This document shows, piece by piece, positions 11,791 through 23,514 of a stretch of DNA of 64,000 bases. Each line of letters opens with the position of its first letter. Within the stretch, counting starts at the first letter, position 1. The stretch comes from Gigaspora rosea (Eukaryota > Glomeromycota > Glomeromycetes > Diversisporales > Gigasporaceae): the NCBI GenBank assembly GCA_003550325.1, contig QKWP01000223.1, positions 343,309-407,308 of the forward strand, written 5' to 3'. The notes beneath the pieces are model-generated. The model had not been told where the DNA came from and did not search any database. It saw only the letters and a program-made list of their open reading frames with translations. Made by a program: the position numbers and the translations under genes.

Positions 11791-13151
11791 AGTGCGACAA
11801 GTATGTATGTCGATATTTAGTCTTATTGTAATATATATTAGTCACCTGATCTTATTAAATTACGTATCGGATAGATCTGTTACTAAATCCTAAATCTATA
11901 ACTTAACCGGATCGACCGAAAACCATTCGGCAAATTTCTACAGGTATCCAGGAATTATGAAAATAGATGTAAAATCACAAACTTATTGAATCTGAATTGG
12001 AATCTATTACGTATTACTATTATTATGCTGAAGGTCTTCTCAAGATTACAACTGTTTTCACTATTGCAAAAATTTTTGATGGGAATGTTGTGATTATTAA
12101 AATTAAATGATATACGTAATGATTTATAAGTGATTTAAGTAATTTACAGCTAGGAAAAAAATTGGCCAATTAAATACAGTAATGATTATAATTATTATGC
12201 GGTTTCATAAACTGTTTCATAAGTGATTTATTAGCGGATTATTTGCTAAGGCAAACAATTGACCAATCAAGTACAATAGTACAATTCAGAGATCATGCAA
12301 TGCCAATTCTATTTTATCGGAGATCATTCAATATCACATAAATAATTGGATTAAATTTTATGAAATATTATAATAAATCGGTAAAAATTGATCGAATTAG
12401 TATTTGGTGATTCGATAAGTTTGAGTTTCGATAGTGATCAATAGTTGAGAAAATGTTGACAACCTGACAAACAAGCCAGATATTTCAATTCAACAGCAAT
12501 TACTTCAGAAAAGCTAGGCGTTATTAAAATACTTATTATAGATGAACAAGCCAAAGGTTCTTTAGTTTTAAAGCTATCGCTTCAATACTTTAACCTAATT
12601 CATGATTCCTTTTTAACCTATATTTTATAATATTTAATATATGTATATTAAAACTTTTAATAAAATTTTTATAAATTTTTTACTTTGATTTCGCTTACTA
12701 TAATTCTAACACGGCTTCGATAAATCTTAATAAATATTGGTTATTTATTGGTGCTATATTTTTTTATCCAGTCAAAATATTTTTGATCATATCAAATTTT
12801 TATTAGTGCCTTACCTTACTGTATTTTTGGAAGTTTTTTTTTGTTTTTTTTTTTATGTTAAGACCTATTTGTTGAAAGAACAGTCTTCGGCATAAATTTT
12901 CGCACAGATTCAACACGCCAAACTTATTAAACATGCATTCAGGTGAAAAATTAATGTTGGATGAATTAGCATTGTAATACCGTTCAAAATACGTATTAAA
13001 AAAATTTATATCGCTTCATATGTGAATCACCATTTTCGAATCGGCCAAACAATCGTTTGGCAAATTTTTTACTACTGTAGATGTCCCAGAATTTATGAAA
13101 ACAGTTGTAATCGTTGACAGAAAAATTCATGATTAGGTGATTGTGACCCAA

Positions 13152-13226
13152 CTAGTGACGCAGGCGAATCTTCCCAATAACTGTCGTAACTAGTTACTTC
13201 ATTGGGACGATTCGCCTACATCAATA
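13152..13226. mobile_element. 75-bp foldback MITE
   Basis: Arms ctagtgacgcaggcgaatc and its imperfect complement enclose about 20 bp. The pairing runs about 27 bp per arm with few mismatches. A rearranged counterpart is at 2463-2573. Confidence 0.75.
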
Positions 13227-13840
13227 GACTTAACCAAACATAAAATTTATAATATAGTAATATATAAATATCTAATTTCGTATAAATCTTTTAATATATA
13301 AATATTTAATTTTGTATAAATCTTTATGTTGATATTACATTCTGGCGGTATTATGAGGTTTAGTCCAATCAGATATCGTATGATCGCGAATTTTTTCCAC
13401 CATCTATTCTACCTGATTGATTAATTCCTAAAAATACTAAACCGAAATATATATGATTAACATGAGATGCTACTGAACATATTCTTTATCATTGTACTCG
13501 CGGATTTTATTCAAGCAGATATAACTATAATAAAAAGAATAAAATATTATGTATACATGCTGATACAAACCATTTAAAGTCTAATCTAAGTGAACTATAA
13601 ACATTAAAATTTATATCTAATATTTAATATGAGGTTGAGAATTATATAACTTAATGATATTATGAGCAACTAAAATAGGTCTATTAAATATAGCATAATT
13701 TCAAAATAATTTCATGAACGAGCATACTTATTATTTTGTGGTATGATACACCGTTATTATTACATCATGCTATACTGTAAATATTCTACCGTAATTCCCA
13801 ACTTTAAATATATTATAAATACGAATTAATCAATCATAAC

Positions 13841-13962
13841 CAGGGATGGCACGTCACTATGTCCAATTGGTTTCAGTTTTTTTTGGACATATGTCCATTT
13901 CAATTGGACATATGTCCAAAAAAAATTGAAACAAATTGGACATAGTGACATGTCATCCTAGA
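13841..13962. mobile_element. Foldback MITE, unique to copy B
   Basis: Almost perfectly self-complementary, with arms of about 52 bp (agggatggcacgtcactatg and complement) around a short centre containing ttggacatatgtcc. The direct repeat cataac flanks it. Copy A near 4000 lacks it, so it arrived after the duplication. Confidence 0.8.
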
Positions 13963-13989
13963 ACATAACACTAGAAAAAGATAATTTTG

Positions 13990-16980
13990 TTAAATTACAT
14001 TTAACCATTCCAGAACTAACATTATATCTGGGCGTACTTTAGGATCGTTATCCCAACATTGTTTATATAGTTGTTCATATTTAGGTGGAGTACCTTCAAC
14101 AGGTTCTTCTCTTCCTCCATCAAACACATGAATGGCAATTGCATATCCATTTTCAAAGGTTTGAAATGGTGGATGTCCACTAGAGATCTCCCAGAGAATA
14201 ACACCAAAACTATAAATGTCTGATTTCATATCTCGTGGATAAGCGTTGTCCTTAAAACATTGTGGGTCAATATATTCTGGCATTCCTCGAGCAACTGAGA
14301 TTGAAAGTGATGTATCATTCATTAGTTCAGATATACCTAAACCAGCAATTAATGCTCTTCCTCCGCTGATCAGGATATTCTTTGAGTGCTATAAGTATGA
14401 TAATTTTGTTAATAATGAATTGTAAAGTGATAAATTTATAAATATGATTCATAAATGACAATTCTTACTAGACCACGATGTACGATGCCATTATCATGTA
14501 GGTATTTAAGCCCCTTTGCAATTCCTATAGCAATAAGTAATTTTTCACCCCATTGTAATTTAGAGAAATTATCTGCCAAATAGGTACGCAAATTTCCTCC
14601 ATCCGCAAATTTAAAAATCATACTGTAATATTTATCGGAAGGGTCTATTTATTAGATAGACATTAAATTAATATAAATGACAATTACTTTATTATTAACT
14701 ATAATTAATTTGAAAAAAAAACCTTTAGTCAATCCGTAGAATTTAGTAATATTTTGATGGAAGTCATTTTGTAAAAGTTGAAGCTTTTGAAAAATAAATT
14801 TAATTATTAATTAATATTTGAGATGAAATAATGTACAAATACTAAAAGTAAACATACTTTTCTAGTAAACTCATCAGCAATCTCTTGGTTTAAAAATTTA
14901 TCGTTTATACCAAGGCACTTAAGAGCAACAGTTAATCCTCTTTGTTCCCATTTTGATTTATATACGATACCAAGCCTTTCTTCAGAAATCTTTAGATGGT
15001 TACTGAACTGATTATAATCATAAAAATGAATAATTTTTTCTGAAATAATGTTTTCTAGCAATCCTCCTGAAGGGTTTTCTGTAGTCATATGAGAGTCTGT
15101 TGGCTTATATATAAGTTGATCTAAAGAATTGAAAACTTGTTCTATTGTCGGGCGTTTTTTTGGATCTTCGTCCCAACATTGTATATAAAGTTCTTTATAT
15201 TCAAATGGTGTGCCTTCAATAGGTTTTTCTCTTTCTCCGCGATGTATACTAATAGCAATTGCATATTTCTTTAATGATGCAAACGGCTTACGGCCACTTG
15301 AAATTTCCCAAAGGACAACACCAAAGCTATAAATATCAGATTTGGTAGTAAAGCTGAATTTATTGTTCATAAAACTTTGAGGATCTAAAAATGATGGCAT
15401 TCCTTTTAAAATCGAATCTGAGCTCGACGTATTTGACATATCAGAAGTTGTCAATTTTGATAAGCCAAAATCTGAAATCATCACTTTGTTATCGTGAACA
15501 AGGATGTTCTTTGGATGCTATAAAATGTACAATAAATTATTACAAAACGGTGCTTTTAAAAATCATAAGGCATACTTACAAGATCTCTATGAATTATCCC
15601 ATTAACATGCAAGAACCTGAGACCTTGTGCTATTTCCTTTGCAATACGAAATTTATCTTCCCATTGTAATGCCGAAAAGTTTTCAGTCAGGTATTGACGC
15701 AAGTTTCCGTTATTGGCGTATTGTAGAACTATCTTATAATTTCCAATAGTATCTATGTATTATAATGTAAAATATATGAACATTCGAATCACATTCTGAT
15801 AAGCTCATTTAATTATTTATATGTAAATGAAAACCTTTAGTTACACCATAGAAATGGTTTATATTAGGATAAAAGCTTACTCTTTTCAAGATTTGAAGCT
15901 TTATACACATTTAGCAATTTATAATTAGCATAGAAGGTTTTAAATAATACAGTCAACTCTCTCCAAGTGCAACCTCTCCATATCGCAGATTAAGAATCAC
16001 TATAAATACGCATAATCTTAAAAAATAAATTACTTTTAATCTAATGGACTGTTTGGACGATTTTACTATCAAAAACGACCGTCTTGATGAGACGATTCTA
16101 ACGAGTTAAATTTCGATCCGAGATCGTCAAAGATCTGTTTTTGATGGGCAAACCTCATCCTAAAACACTCGAAGAACACACAGACCTTTAACGTTCTCGT
16201 GATCCTTTGATCGAAATTTAACGATTTTGGGCTCCAGTCATTTTGGTAGTAAAATCGTCCAAAACAGTCCATTCGATTAAAAGTTAAATTTAAGGGCTAA
16301 AAAAAGGCCCAATTCCTCAAATTTATGGATATGCTAAATGCAACTTTTCTCTAAATGCAACTTTAAATTTTGGCTCAAGTATATGTTTAATCGGGTGGTG
16401 CGCATTTCGTCGAAAATCATGTCACCGACAATCAATTCGACGACATGTTTATTTTATTTCACCGACAAAGTAATTCTGGCTCAATTGTCGTTAGGGTCAG
16501 GTTTAGAATTAAAGTTAAGGTTAGTGCAATTTGTCAGTGAAATAAGCTCAAATTAATTGTTGGTGAATTGACATGTATCCGTTTAATCATTATAACTGCA
16601 ATTTTTTTTCTTCATTGTTCTCTAAATGCACGTTGCTAAAAGTCTGGTCCAAACTAAATGCACTTAGAGAGAGTTGGGTGCACTAGGAAGTTCCTAAATC
16701 AATATCAATTATACTATACCTCTTTAATAAATGCTTTTATGGGCTTCCCTTCCGAATAATCTTCTAAACTTTTAAAAGCGACTATTAATCCTGCGTTTTT
16801 CCATTCGGCTTTACTTACAGAGCTAAATGCCCCTTTACCAATTATCTCACTGTCAGTGAAATCATCATAGTCAATGTAATGAATAACTCCGTTTTCAATA
16901 TCATTTTCAAGTAATTCGATTGAAAGAGGAACTTCATCGGAAGGTTCTCCACCAGGATGCGCAGCAGAATGCTCAGCCAT
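13990..16980 (-). CDS. TKL-type kinase fused to a C-terminal pseudokinase domain (copy B)
   Basis: Paralogue of the gene at 4009-7284, 597 aa predicted. Exons: 16720-16980, 15835-15898, 15580-15752, 14858-15517, 14723-14783, 14469-14644, 13990-14388. Exons 2-6 have the same lengths and phases as in copy A. Domain 1 has G48-K-G50, the lysine of VAFK (K70), HRDL (163-166) and DFG (182-184). Domain 2 again has HRG and GLG in place of HRD and DFG, so the degenerate state predates the duplication and has been kept with an open frame. Both copies lack stops in all seven exons. Likely role: signalling, with the second domain regulating or scaffolding the first (inference). Regulation cannot be read from the sequence. 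Confidence 0.85.
16038..16279. mobile_element. Long-TIR MITE (family 1), in kinase intron 1
   Basis: Ends taatctaatggactg and cagtccattcgatta. Both arms carry gattttactatcaaaa / ttttggtagtaaaatc. Same intronic position as the copy at 6089-6328. Confidence 0.8.
16385..16585. mobile_element. Foldback MITE, in kinase intron 1
   Basis: Diverged counterpart of 6425-6610. Shared words are gacatgtttattttatttcac, caccgacaa and gttaaggttagtgcaattt. The inverted arms are less complete than in copy A. Confidence 0.6.
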
Positions 16981-18501
16981 TATTTAATACATAAAATGCG
17001 AGTAAGTGGATGGTTATATGTATTTATACCTTTAACTCCGATGCAGTACCCAATCAAATGACTTTGTGCACAAATATTTCAATATGTCTAATAAAGATTT
17101 TTCTTGTCCTACGTATTTTTATATACTGAGCTTAAAATAGTATGCTAATAAAAGAGGACTGACGGAATACGAATTCCTGAAATTCTGGGAATTCCTAGTA
17201 CTCACAAATTCCGCTATAAAGAAATGTGTGAAATATAGCGAATGCTAAAACGACTTAATCTAAGCTTCAAAAATATGAATAGTATAAACAACTAACGTAA
17301 TAGATTCCGGTCCAGTGAAAATATTTGAAAAAATTTTTTGTTCTCTTAACATGAATTTAAAATTTTTTAAGTTCTCAAAAAAATTTATGTTCTAAAAAAA
17401 AAAAAAAAAAAATTAGTGTTCTCAAAAATTATTTTTATAAAAAAATCTAAAAAAGAAAAATTAGTGTTCTCAAAAATAAAAAAAATCTCAAATTTTAAGT
17501 TCTCAAATTGTTTCTCAAAAATATTTTAACGTTCTGCGAAAATTGAGGACATTAAATCTTTAATACTGTTCCATCGGTTAGTATTGATTCATAACTGTGG
17601 TCAGCCATACGGTCAAATAGCTGACTTATTATTTATATAAATTAAATATCAAATATAAATATTATTGTATTAACTAGGCACTTGAATTTTTAAAGGGAGC
17701 TAAAAACGAGCATACTAAATTGTATTGCATTTACTAGATAGTATGTTATGCGTATATTAACTAGGAAAATTGAAACCATTCAGAGTCCGAAGGAAAAGTT
17801 TTTATGTTACACCCGGTCCTATAGGGTGATTGGTCAACTTTATACAATTGAATTTATACTGTTTAGTGTACTTTTTACTTCCAATTTAAGAAAATTTTTT
17901 TTAATGTAACCGTCATTTATAATACTAAGGATGACTCTTTACAAATGAAGCCTTAAGTATCTTGGGTATCTCTGTGATTCATCATACCTAGGTAAACTTT
18001 ACTTAGAGACTGTATTTAAGCTAGAAAAAAATAGTAATGTGTAATATACATAAGCGTTGAATAGGGATGTTACGGTCCAGCAAGGACCGCGGTCCGAATC
18101 AGTCTTTTGAATCGGTCTAAGCGGTCCACGGTCCATAAATTGGGACCTATCCGTCCATAATAAAATATATATTTATGTAAATATATGCAATAGCATTTCT
18201 ATTTCGAAGAACATTTCTTAAAGCAGAAAATAATGGCAGTATTAGCGAAGAGCTTCAACATTTATCAACCCAATTCTTTATTGTATAACAGATAACCTTT
18301 CGATATCACGTGAACTAGATTAATAGTACGTACGTACGTATTACTTTAAATACTTAACTACGCAATTGAGGCTAAATCAATTGTTCTAAAATAAGGTTTA
18401 AGTAATATTCTTCAGTCGAAATCGATTTACCGGAATTGGTTTTCATGTATAACCTTTAATTGCTAAAAACTGAATTAAGGTTAAAAAATTTGACCATTTT
18501 A

Positions 18502-18824
18502 CTTATTTGCGCGGGTAACACAAACTAAAAAAGGAATTCCGATATTGTAAATAAACTAAGTGCGTGAGATAAAAATTTAGGGTTAGGGCCTTAACGTTAG
18601 AGGCTATAGGATTAGAATGATGCTTAATATAAGTAAAATTTCATTCCCGTCATTTTTAATTAGTGCACCAAGATCGATTTAAACATTAGTTTGTGCGTAT
18701 TTTCGCTTTTTTCTTCTTTTACGCGTGTTCGAATTCTTCGTCGGGCTGATCCGGAATAGTCAAAATTTGCACTCTCCGATTGGCTATTTCCTCTCCAGGA
18801 GCTTGTATTACCCGCGCAAATAAG
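18502..18824. mobile_element. 323-bp MITE
   Basis: Terminal inverted repeats cttatttgcgcgggtaa and ttacccgcgcaaataag (about 16-17 bp) at 18502 and 18824. The open minus frame at 18660-18842 crosses the right end, is not supported as a gene, and is left out. Confidence 0.75.
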
Positions 18825-18900
18825 TGGATGCGACACTGACAACCCAAACAGGTAATTTCTATATCTGTTACTGTTTTATGATTATCTTTTATTACAAGTA

Positions 18901-20026
18901 ATGTCTTCCTCCTCTACAGTCACCTCCTCTATAGCTCCTCTATAGTCACAACCTCTATAAAATCACACAAAATTTAAGTACCATTTTTTTATATTATATA
19001 ATACTTTTATATAATCACAAATAGCTTATAATCACTATTACATTTTTTTAAAGTTTTTGAAATTTTTTATTAGTAAAATACTCTTCTATAATCACAACAT
19101 TATACAAGATTTGCTATTGCAGATTCCTGAAAGTAAGTTATTTTTTTTGGGCAAATAGTTATACAAAAAATCAGAAGTAGCTTATTTTTAGATAAAATTG
19201 GTTTTTAGTGATCACAAGTAATCGTTATATAGTAAAGTCCAAAATTTTACTATGCAAATCAATTATAATCACTTAAGTAAACTTATTCAGAAAATCTAAA
19301 TGCACATACTATAAAATTTTTATCATAATCAGAGATCTTTTTATATTTTACTTTTAATTTTTACATTTGTCAAATGTATTTTTCAAATAATAAAAACTTC
19401 ACCAATTTGGATAAAAAATTTTGAATATATGTATTTTGATCTCCTGAATAAGTTTACTAAGCAATTTACTTAGTAGAATTTGGAGTTTACTATGCAGTGA
19501 CTATTATCAATCAAGGTTGCTTATTTTCAAGTAAAAAAAAGTTTTTGGTTTTTAGTCAAAAAGCTTATTTTCAGGAATCTATAGTAAGTAAATCAACTTT
19601 AATGCATTAAGAAAGCTGTTTGACATAAAAAATTACATATATTCTAAAATTTTTATGAATTTGGACAAACTTTAATTACTTCATTTTTATTATATATTGG
19701 ACAAAAAAAATATTTATTTTTTTTCATCTAATGTAAAGTAAAGAAGTGAATTAATAAAAGTTTTCCAAATTGTATAAAAATTTTAGGTTATGTGTAAGTT
19801 GTTATTCCAAACCACTTTACTTAAGTTATAATAGTCAATTTGCTTAGTATAATTTGGACTTTTATATATAGCAATTATTTGAGTTATAAAATTTTTACTT
19901 TTATATAATTACATTATAAATATTTTTATATTATTGTAACTATATAGGATATATAATTATAATCCACTTATTTATAATCACATATTTTCATTATATAAAC
20001 TGTGTAATTATAGAGGAGTAAGACAG
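18901..20026. mobile_element. Pogo/Tc1-like non-autonomous element, 1.1 kb
   Basis: Flanked by TA at 18899-18900 and 20027-20028. Termini are atgtcttcctcctcta and the complement of tagaggagtaagacag. Several TATA(G/A)TCAC-type motifs lie near each end, like the element at 22433-24072. No transposase ORF. A second inverted repeat (19121-19580, agattcctgaaa...tttcaggaatct) is nested inside. Confidence 0.7.
19121..19580. mobile_element. Nested inverted-repeat element
   Basis: agattcctgaaagtaag at the left faces cttattttcaggaatct at the right inside the TA-flanked element 18901-20026. No ORF. Target duplication not clear. Confidence 0.55.
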
Positions 20027-20028
20027 TA

Positions 20029-21146
20029 ATAAAGATTATACTTTTATATTTTTATTTATATAAAAAATCACATTATATAATATAATCAATAAAATATAGT
20101 TTGCTTGAAATCTCAATACAAAATTTGATCAAAAATTGATTTTTTTTTTTTTTAGGTAAATTGCATTTAAGTTTTTTATTTACAAAACAAGAATGTAAAT
20201 GAAATCATAAATCTTTAATAAAATAAAGAAACTTACCGCTACTTTATATTTTATATATTATTGTTTGGATAATTTCTATGATTTAAATTTCTAAATGTTG
20301 AATTTCTTATTAAAGCAACTGGTTTTGAATTTAAAAAATTTTATCAAGAAAACAGGATCTATTATCCAAATACAGATTAGTAACTAGAACTTCACAAATA
20401 GTAATATGGTATAAAGTTTTTTAAAACTATTATATATCAGATATATACTGATAAACCAGTTGGAAATAATTCATAATATCAAAAAAAAACTGCTAAAAAT
20501 AAAAGATACCAACTAGATTAATCATATTAATCATGTTCAAAAAAAAGATCAATAATCTTGTGAGTTTAAAAAAATTCTCAAGATAATAAAATTAGAAAGA
20601 AAAGTAATATATTAATTATGGCTAATATCTAAAATAAGAATAAAAATTAATAATAATAAAACCAAATACTCAATAACAATAAAATATATAAAAAATGTAT
20701 ATATATTATCCTTGTTTTTAATTTTTTATTGAAAAAAATGGTAGAACCTAATATTTCTAAAAGTTATACACTGATATCTTTGAATAAAGTAGTGTATATC
20801 TTATACCAATAGTCAAGCATCTCAAAAAACCAACACTATTGGTTCCTAACCCAAAATAATTATAGACCAAAAAAAAACAAAGAGTTTGCAATTTGGCCCT
20901 ATTTTGATACCAAAATGACTGCTTATTCTGGAGTTTCTGTATGTTTAAAGTGTAAACAAGATTTTTAAAAATCACTAGTATTTTGACTTTATAAAGATAT
21001 CTTAATAAGCATAAAATTATAGGCTTTAAATAAAAAAGGTAGCAAAAATGTATTTGTTACTTGCAGTGACAGTTATCAGAGCATGATCAACTCATGTATT
21101 ATTATACAGCAATTAAAACAAAAACAAAGCATCAAAACTTCTATTG
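20029..21146. other. No gene seen
   Basis: Extremely AT-rich sequence. The only open frame (minus, 20757-20975) is short, has no recognisable domain or splice context, and is not called. Confidence 0.45.
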
Positions 21147-21520
21147 TTAGAGTTAGAGCTAGAGCAATAGTTAAGGTTTAGGTAAAGCTTAGTATATATA
21201 AAATTTTGCAAAGAATTTTTTTTATATAAAAAAAGTAGTTTCATAGACAAAATTTTAAGTTAGAAGTGATTTTTTAAAATGGGTACATTTATTTATTGCC
21301 CCTGCAATGCGTCACCCTCACAAGATCGACCAATAACAATTCAAGATCAGGTATAACATAGCACAAAAAGAATGTTCAAAACAAATGTTTGTTTTGACAA
21401 AAATCACCTATAACCCAAAATTTCACATATGAAACCACTTTTTGTACTCTAACAAAAAAATTCTTTGCAAAATTTTACTATATACCACCCACATTGCCTG
21501 TACACTAACTCTACCTAAAT
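21147..21520. mobile_element. Foldback MITE
   Basis: Inner arms ataaaattttgcaaagaatt (21198 onward) and its complement near 21470 pair over more than 60 bp. The outer arms gttagagttagagctag / ctaactctacc extend the pairing. The minus frame 21423-21623 overlaps the right arm and is ignored. Confidence 0.65.
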
Positions 21521-21877
21521 TTATTTTGGTTGTTTTAATTAACATTACACCTAATCTTATGGGCCAACAATGTCGCATATACGATATATAAATTATCACT
21601 TTTAAAAAAATTAAGTTTTGCATGTTTTACATTACGTGATCCTTTGATATAATTGGTCAATTACACTCTAGTTAGTGGTAACAAATATATTCACTCTTAA
21701 AGCTAAATAACTTTTATTATATACATTATAATGCATTATAATTTTTATAATAAGTAAGCAAAATTTAGTCTTTACTTAGTAGTGACTAAAATTTTTTTCA
21801 AAAACATATAAATTTTAAGAACCTTTTTAAAATTTTATAGTAAAATTACTATAAAAAATTGGGTTTATTAAAAATAT

Positions 21878-22016
21878 AAATCTTTGTTAAAATTAAATAT
21901 AAAATAACAAAATTTAAATATAATATTAGTAAATCTTTGTTAAAATTAAATATAAAATAACAAAATTTAAATATAATATTTGTAAATCTTTGTTAAAATT
22001 AAATATAAAATAACAA
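21878..22016 (+). repeat. 53-bp tandem repeat, 2.6 units
   Basis: Units starting aaatctttgttaaaattaaa at 21878, 21931 and 21984 are almost identical. Non-coding minisatellite. Confidence 0.9.
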
Positions 22017-22710
22017 ATAAATAGAGGAACTAGTTTAAAAAATTTTTAAAAAAAATTTAAAAAACTTATTAAAAATTATTTTAGTAAACAAATTTGCCCA
22101 CTAGATGGTTTAAAGAATACTAATAAAAAATAAACTATTACTAATGAATTAGATTGTTACATTGCAATAAAAACTATTGACGAAGGTACAACCCCATAGG
22201 AATGGTAGAAGATGAATCAAAAAACTTACCTAATTTTTTCAAAAATGGCATCAGACTATCTAAGTATCCAAGCAATTAGCATTGCTTGCAAACAAGTATT
22301 CTTTGTAACTGGTAACACTATTTCTAGAACTTGTAATCATCTTTATTCTGAAACAGTAAGAGTGTGTCTTTATATTAAAAGTTGATTAGCAATGAAATAG
22401 GCAAATTGAATAAGTAATTATACAGTCTGACCTTTCTATAGTCACACCCTATATAGTCACACCTCTATATAAGCACCCAATATTGTGCGACAGACTTAAA
22501 ACATAGTAAAAAACCTCATTATAGTCACAAATCATCTATAATCACTATTACAAAAAAATTTTGATCTTTTATCAATTTTATTAATAAAAAAACCTCATTA
22601 TAATTACAAATTTTGACTAAATATGGACTATAACATCTGATTGGCCAATATTCATATTCATGTTTATTTAAAATATTCTATTAAAAATTCTTAAAGGTTT
22701 GACAACAAAT

Positions 22711-23002
22711 AGCTTTTGACACAGTAGTCCGATTTGGATGAAACAACTACCAAAATGTTCGCCTTGATAAGATGATTCTAATGAGCCTAAGATCGCTAAA
22801 ATCCAATCACAGGCTCCTGTGATCGTTAAGGATTTGTGCCACTTCACATATTTAAGAATTTATTAAATTTAACATCAAAATAAAAATCCTTAATGATCTT
22901 AGCATTTTGTAGCTAAATTTGGACGATTTTAGACTCTTTAGAATTGTCTCATTGAGTCAAACACTTGTTATTTTATCCAAATTGGGCCACTGTATCAAAA
23001 GT
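22711..23002. mobile_element. Long-TIR MITE (family 1), third copy
   Basis: Left agcttttgacacagtagtcc pairs with right actgtatcaaaagt. Inner arms contain ccttgataagatgattctaa. It shares the order of motifs with 6089-6328 and 16038-16279 but is longer and more diverged. Nested in the TA-flanked element 22433-24072. Confidence 0.65.
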
Positions 23003-23304
23003 TTTTTACTATCAAACATTTAAAATTTTTAATAGTATTTCAAATATGCGCAAATATATTACTTATTGGCCTTTGATCATGTGACCATGACAAGGTATTT
23101 TATTTATAGTCACACCAGGACCCGAACAATCTATGTAAGGTTATATTTGAACATTATAGTAAAAATTTTTTGGATAGCACTTTTGATTTGGTATATATAA
23201 ACTATATTTTAAATATTAGATCGCACTTTTATTCACCTTTAACTTTTTTTGAAATACAACATTCTCCAAAAAAAAACAAATCGTTTTCTAAAAAAAAAAA
23301 AATA

Positions 23305-23514
23305 NNNNNNNNNNNNNNNNNNNNNNNNNNNNNNNNNNNNNNNNNNNNNNNNNNNNNNNNNNNNNNNNNNNNNNNNNNNNNNNNNNNNNNNNNNNNNNNN
23401 NNNNNNNNNNNNNNNNNNNNNNNNNNNNNNNNNNNNNNNNNNNNNNNNNNNNNNNNNNNNNNNNNNNNNNNNNNNNNNNNNNNNNNNNNNNNNNNNNNNN
23501 NNNNNNNNNNNNNN
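23305..23514. other. Assembly gap (210 N)
   Basis: A run of 210 N is bordered on both sides by A-rich units of the form ttctctaaaaaaaaaa. The gap sits in a microsatellite that probably collapsed. Open frames across it are artefacts. Confidence 0.98.

Larger units (their letters stand above)
8724..11972. repeat. Composite interspersed repeat, copy 1
   Basis: Starts ggcaggttcaagaacagtga and is homologous to 24663-26262. It is interrupted by a solo LTR (8919-9550) and by an inverted-repeat element near 10653-11246. An internal foldback (9611-9767, around acagc...gctgt) is also present at 24912-25077. The portion after about 9885 is in the opposite orientation from its counterpart in copy 2. No protein-coding gene is supported. 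The ORFs at 9753, 10675 and 11098 are repeat shadows. Confidence 0.8.
11905..18062. repeat. Segmental duplication, copy B
   Basis: Direct-orientation counterpart of about 690-8345. It carries the second kinase-pseudokinase gene, both intronic MITEs and the flanking non-coding sequence, and one insertion of its own (13841-13962). It lacks the three insertions unique to copy A. No additional gene was seen in 11972-13990 or 16981-18062. Confidence 0.9.

Noticed and set aside
16338-16556. Plus open frame of 72 codons
   Set aside because: Lies within the kinase intron over the foldback MITE; no domain.
18660-18842. Serine/Arg-rich minus open frame
   Set aside because: It crosses the end of a MITE and has no other support.
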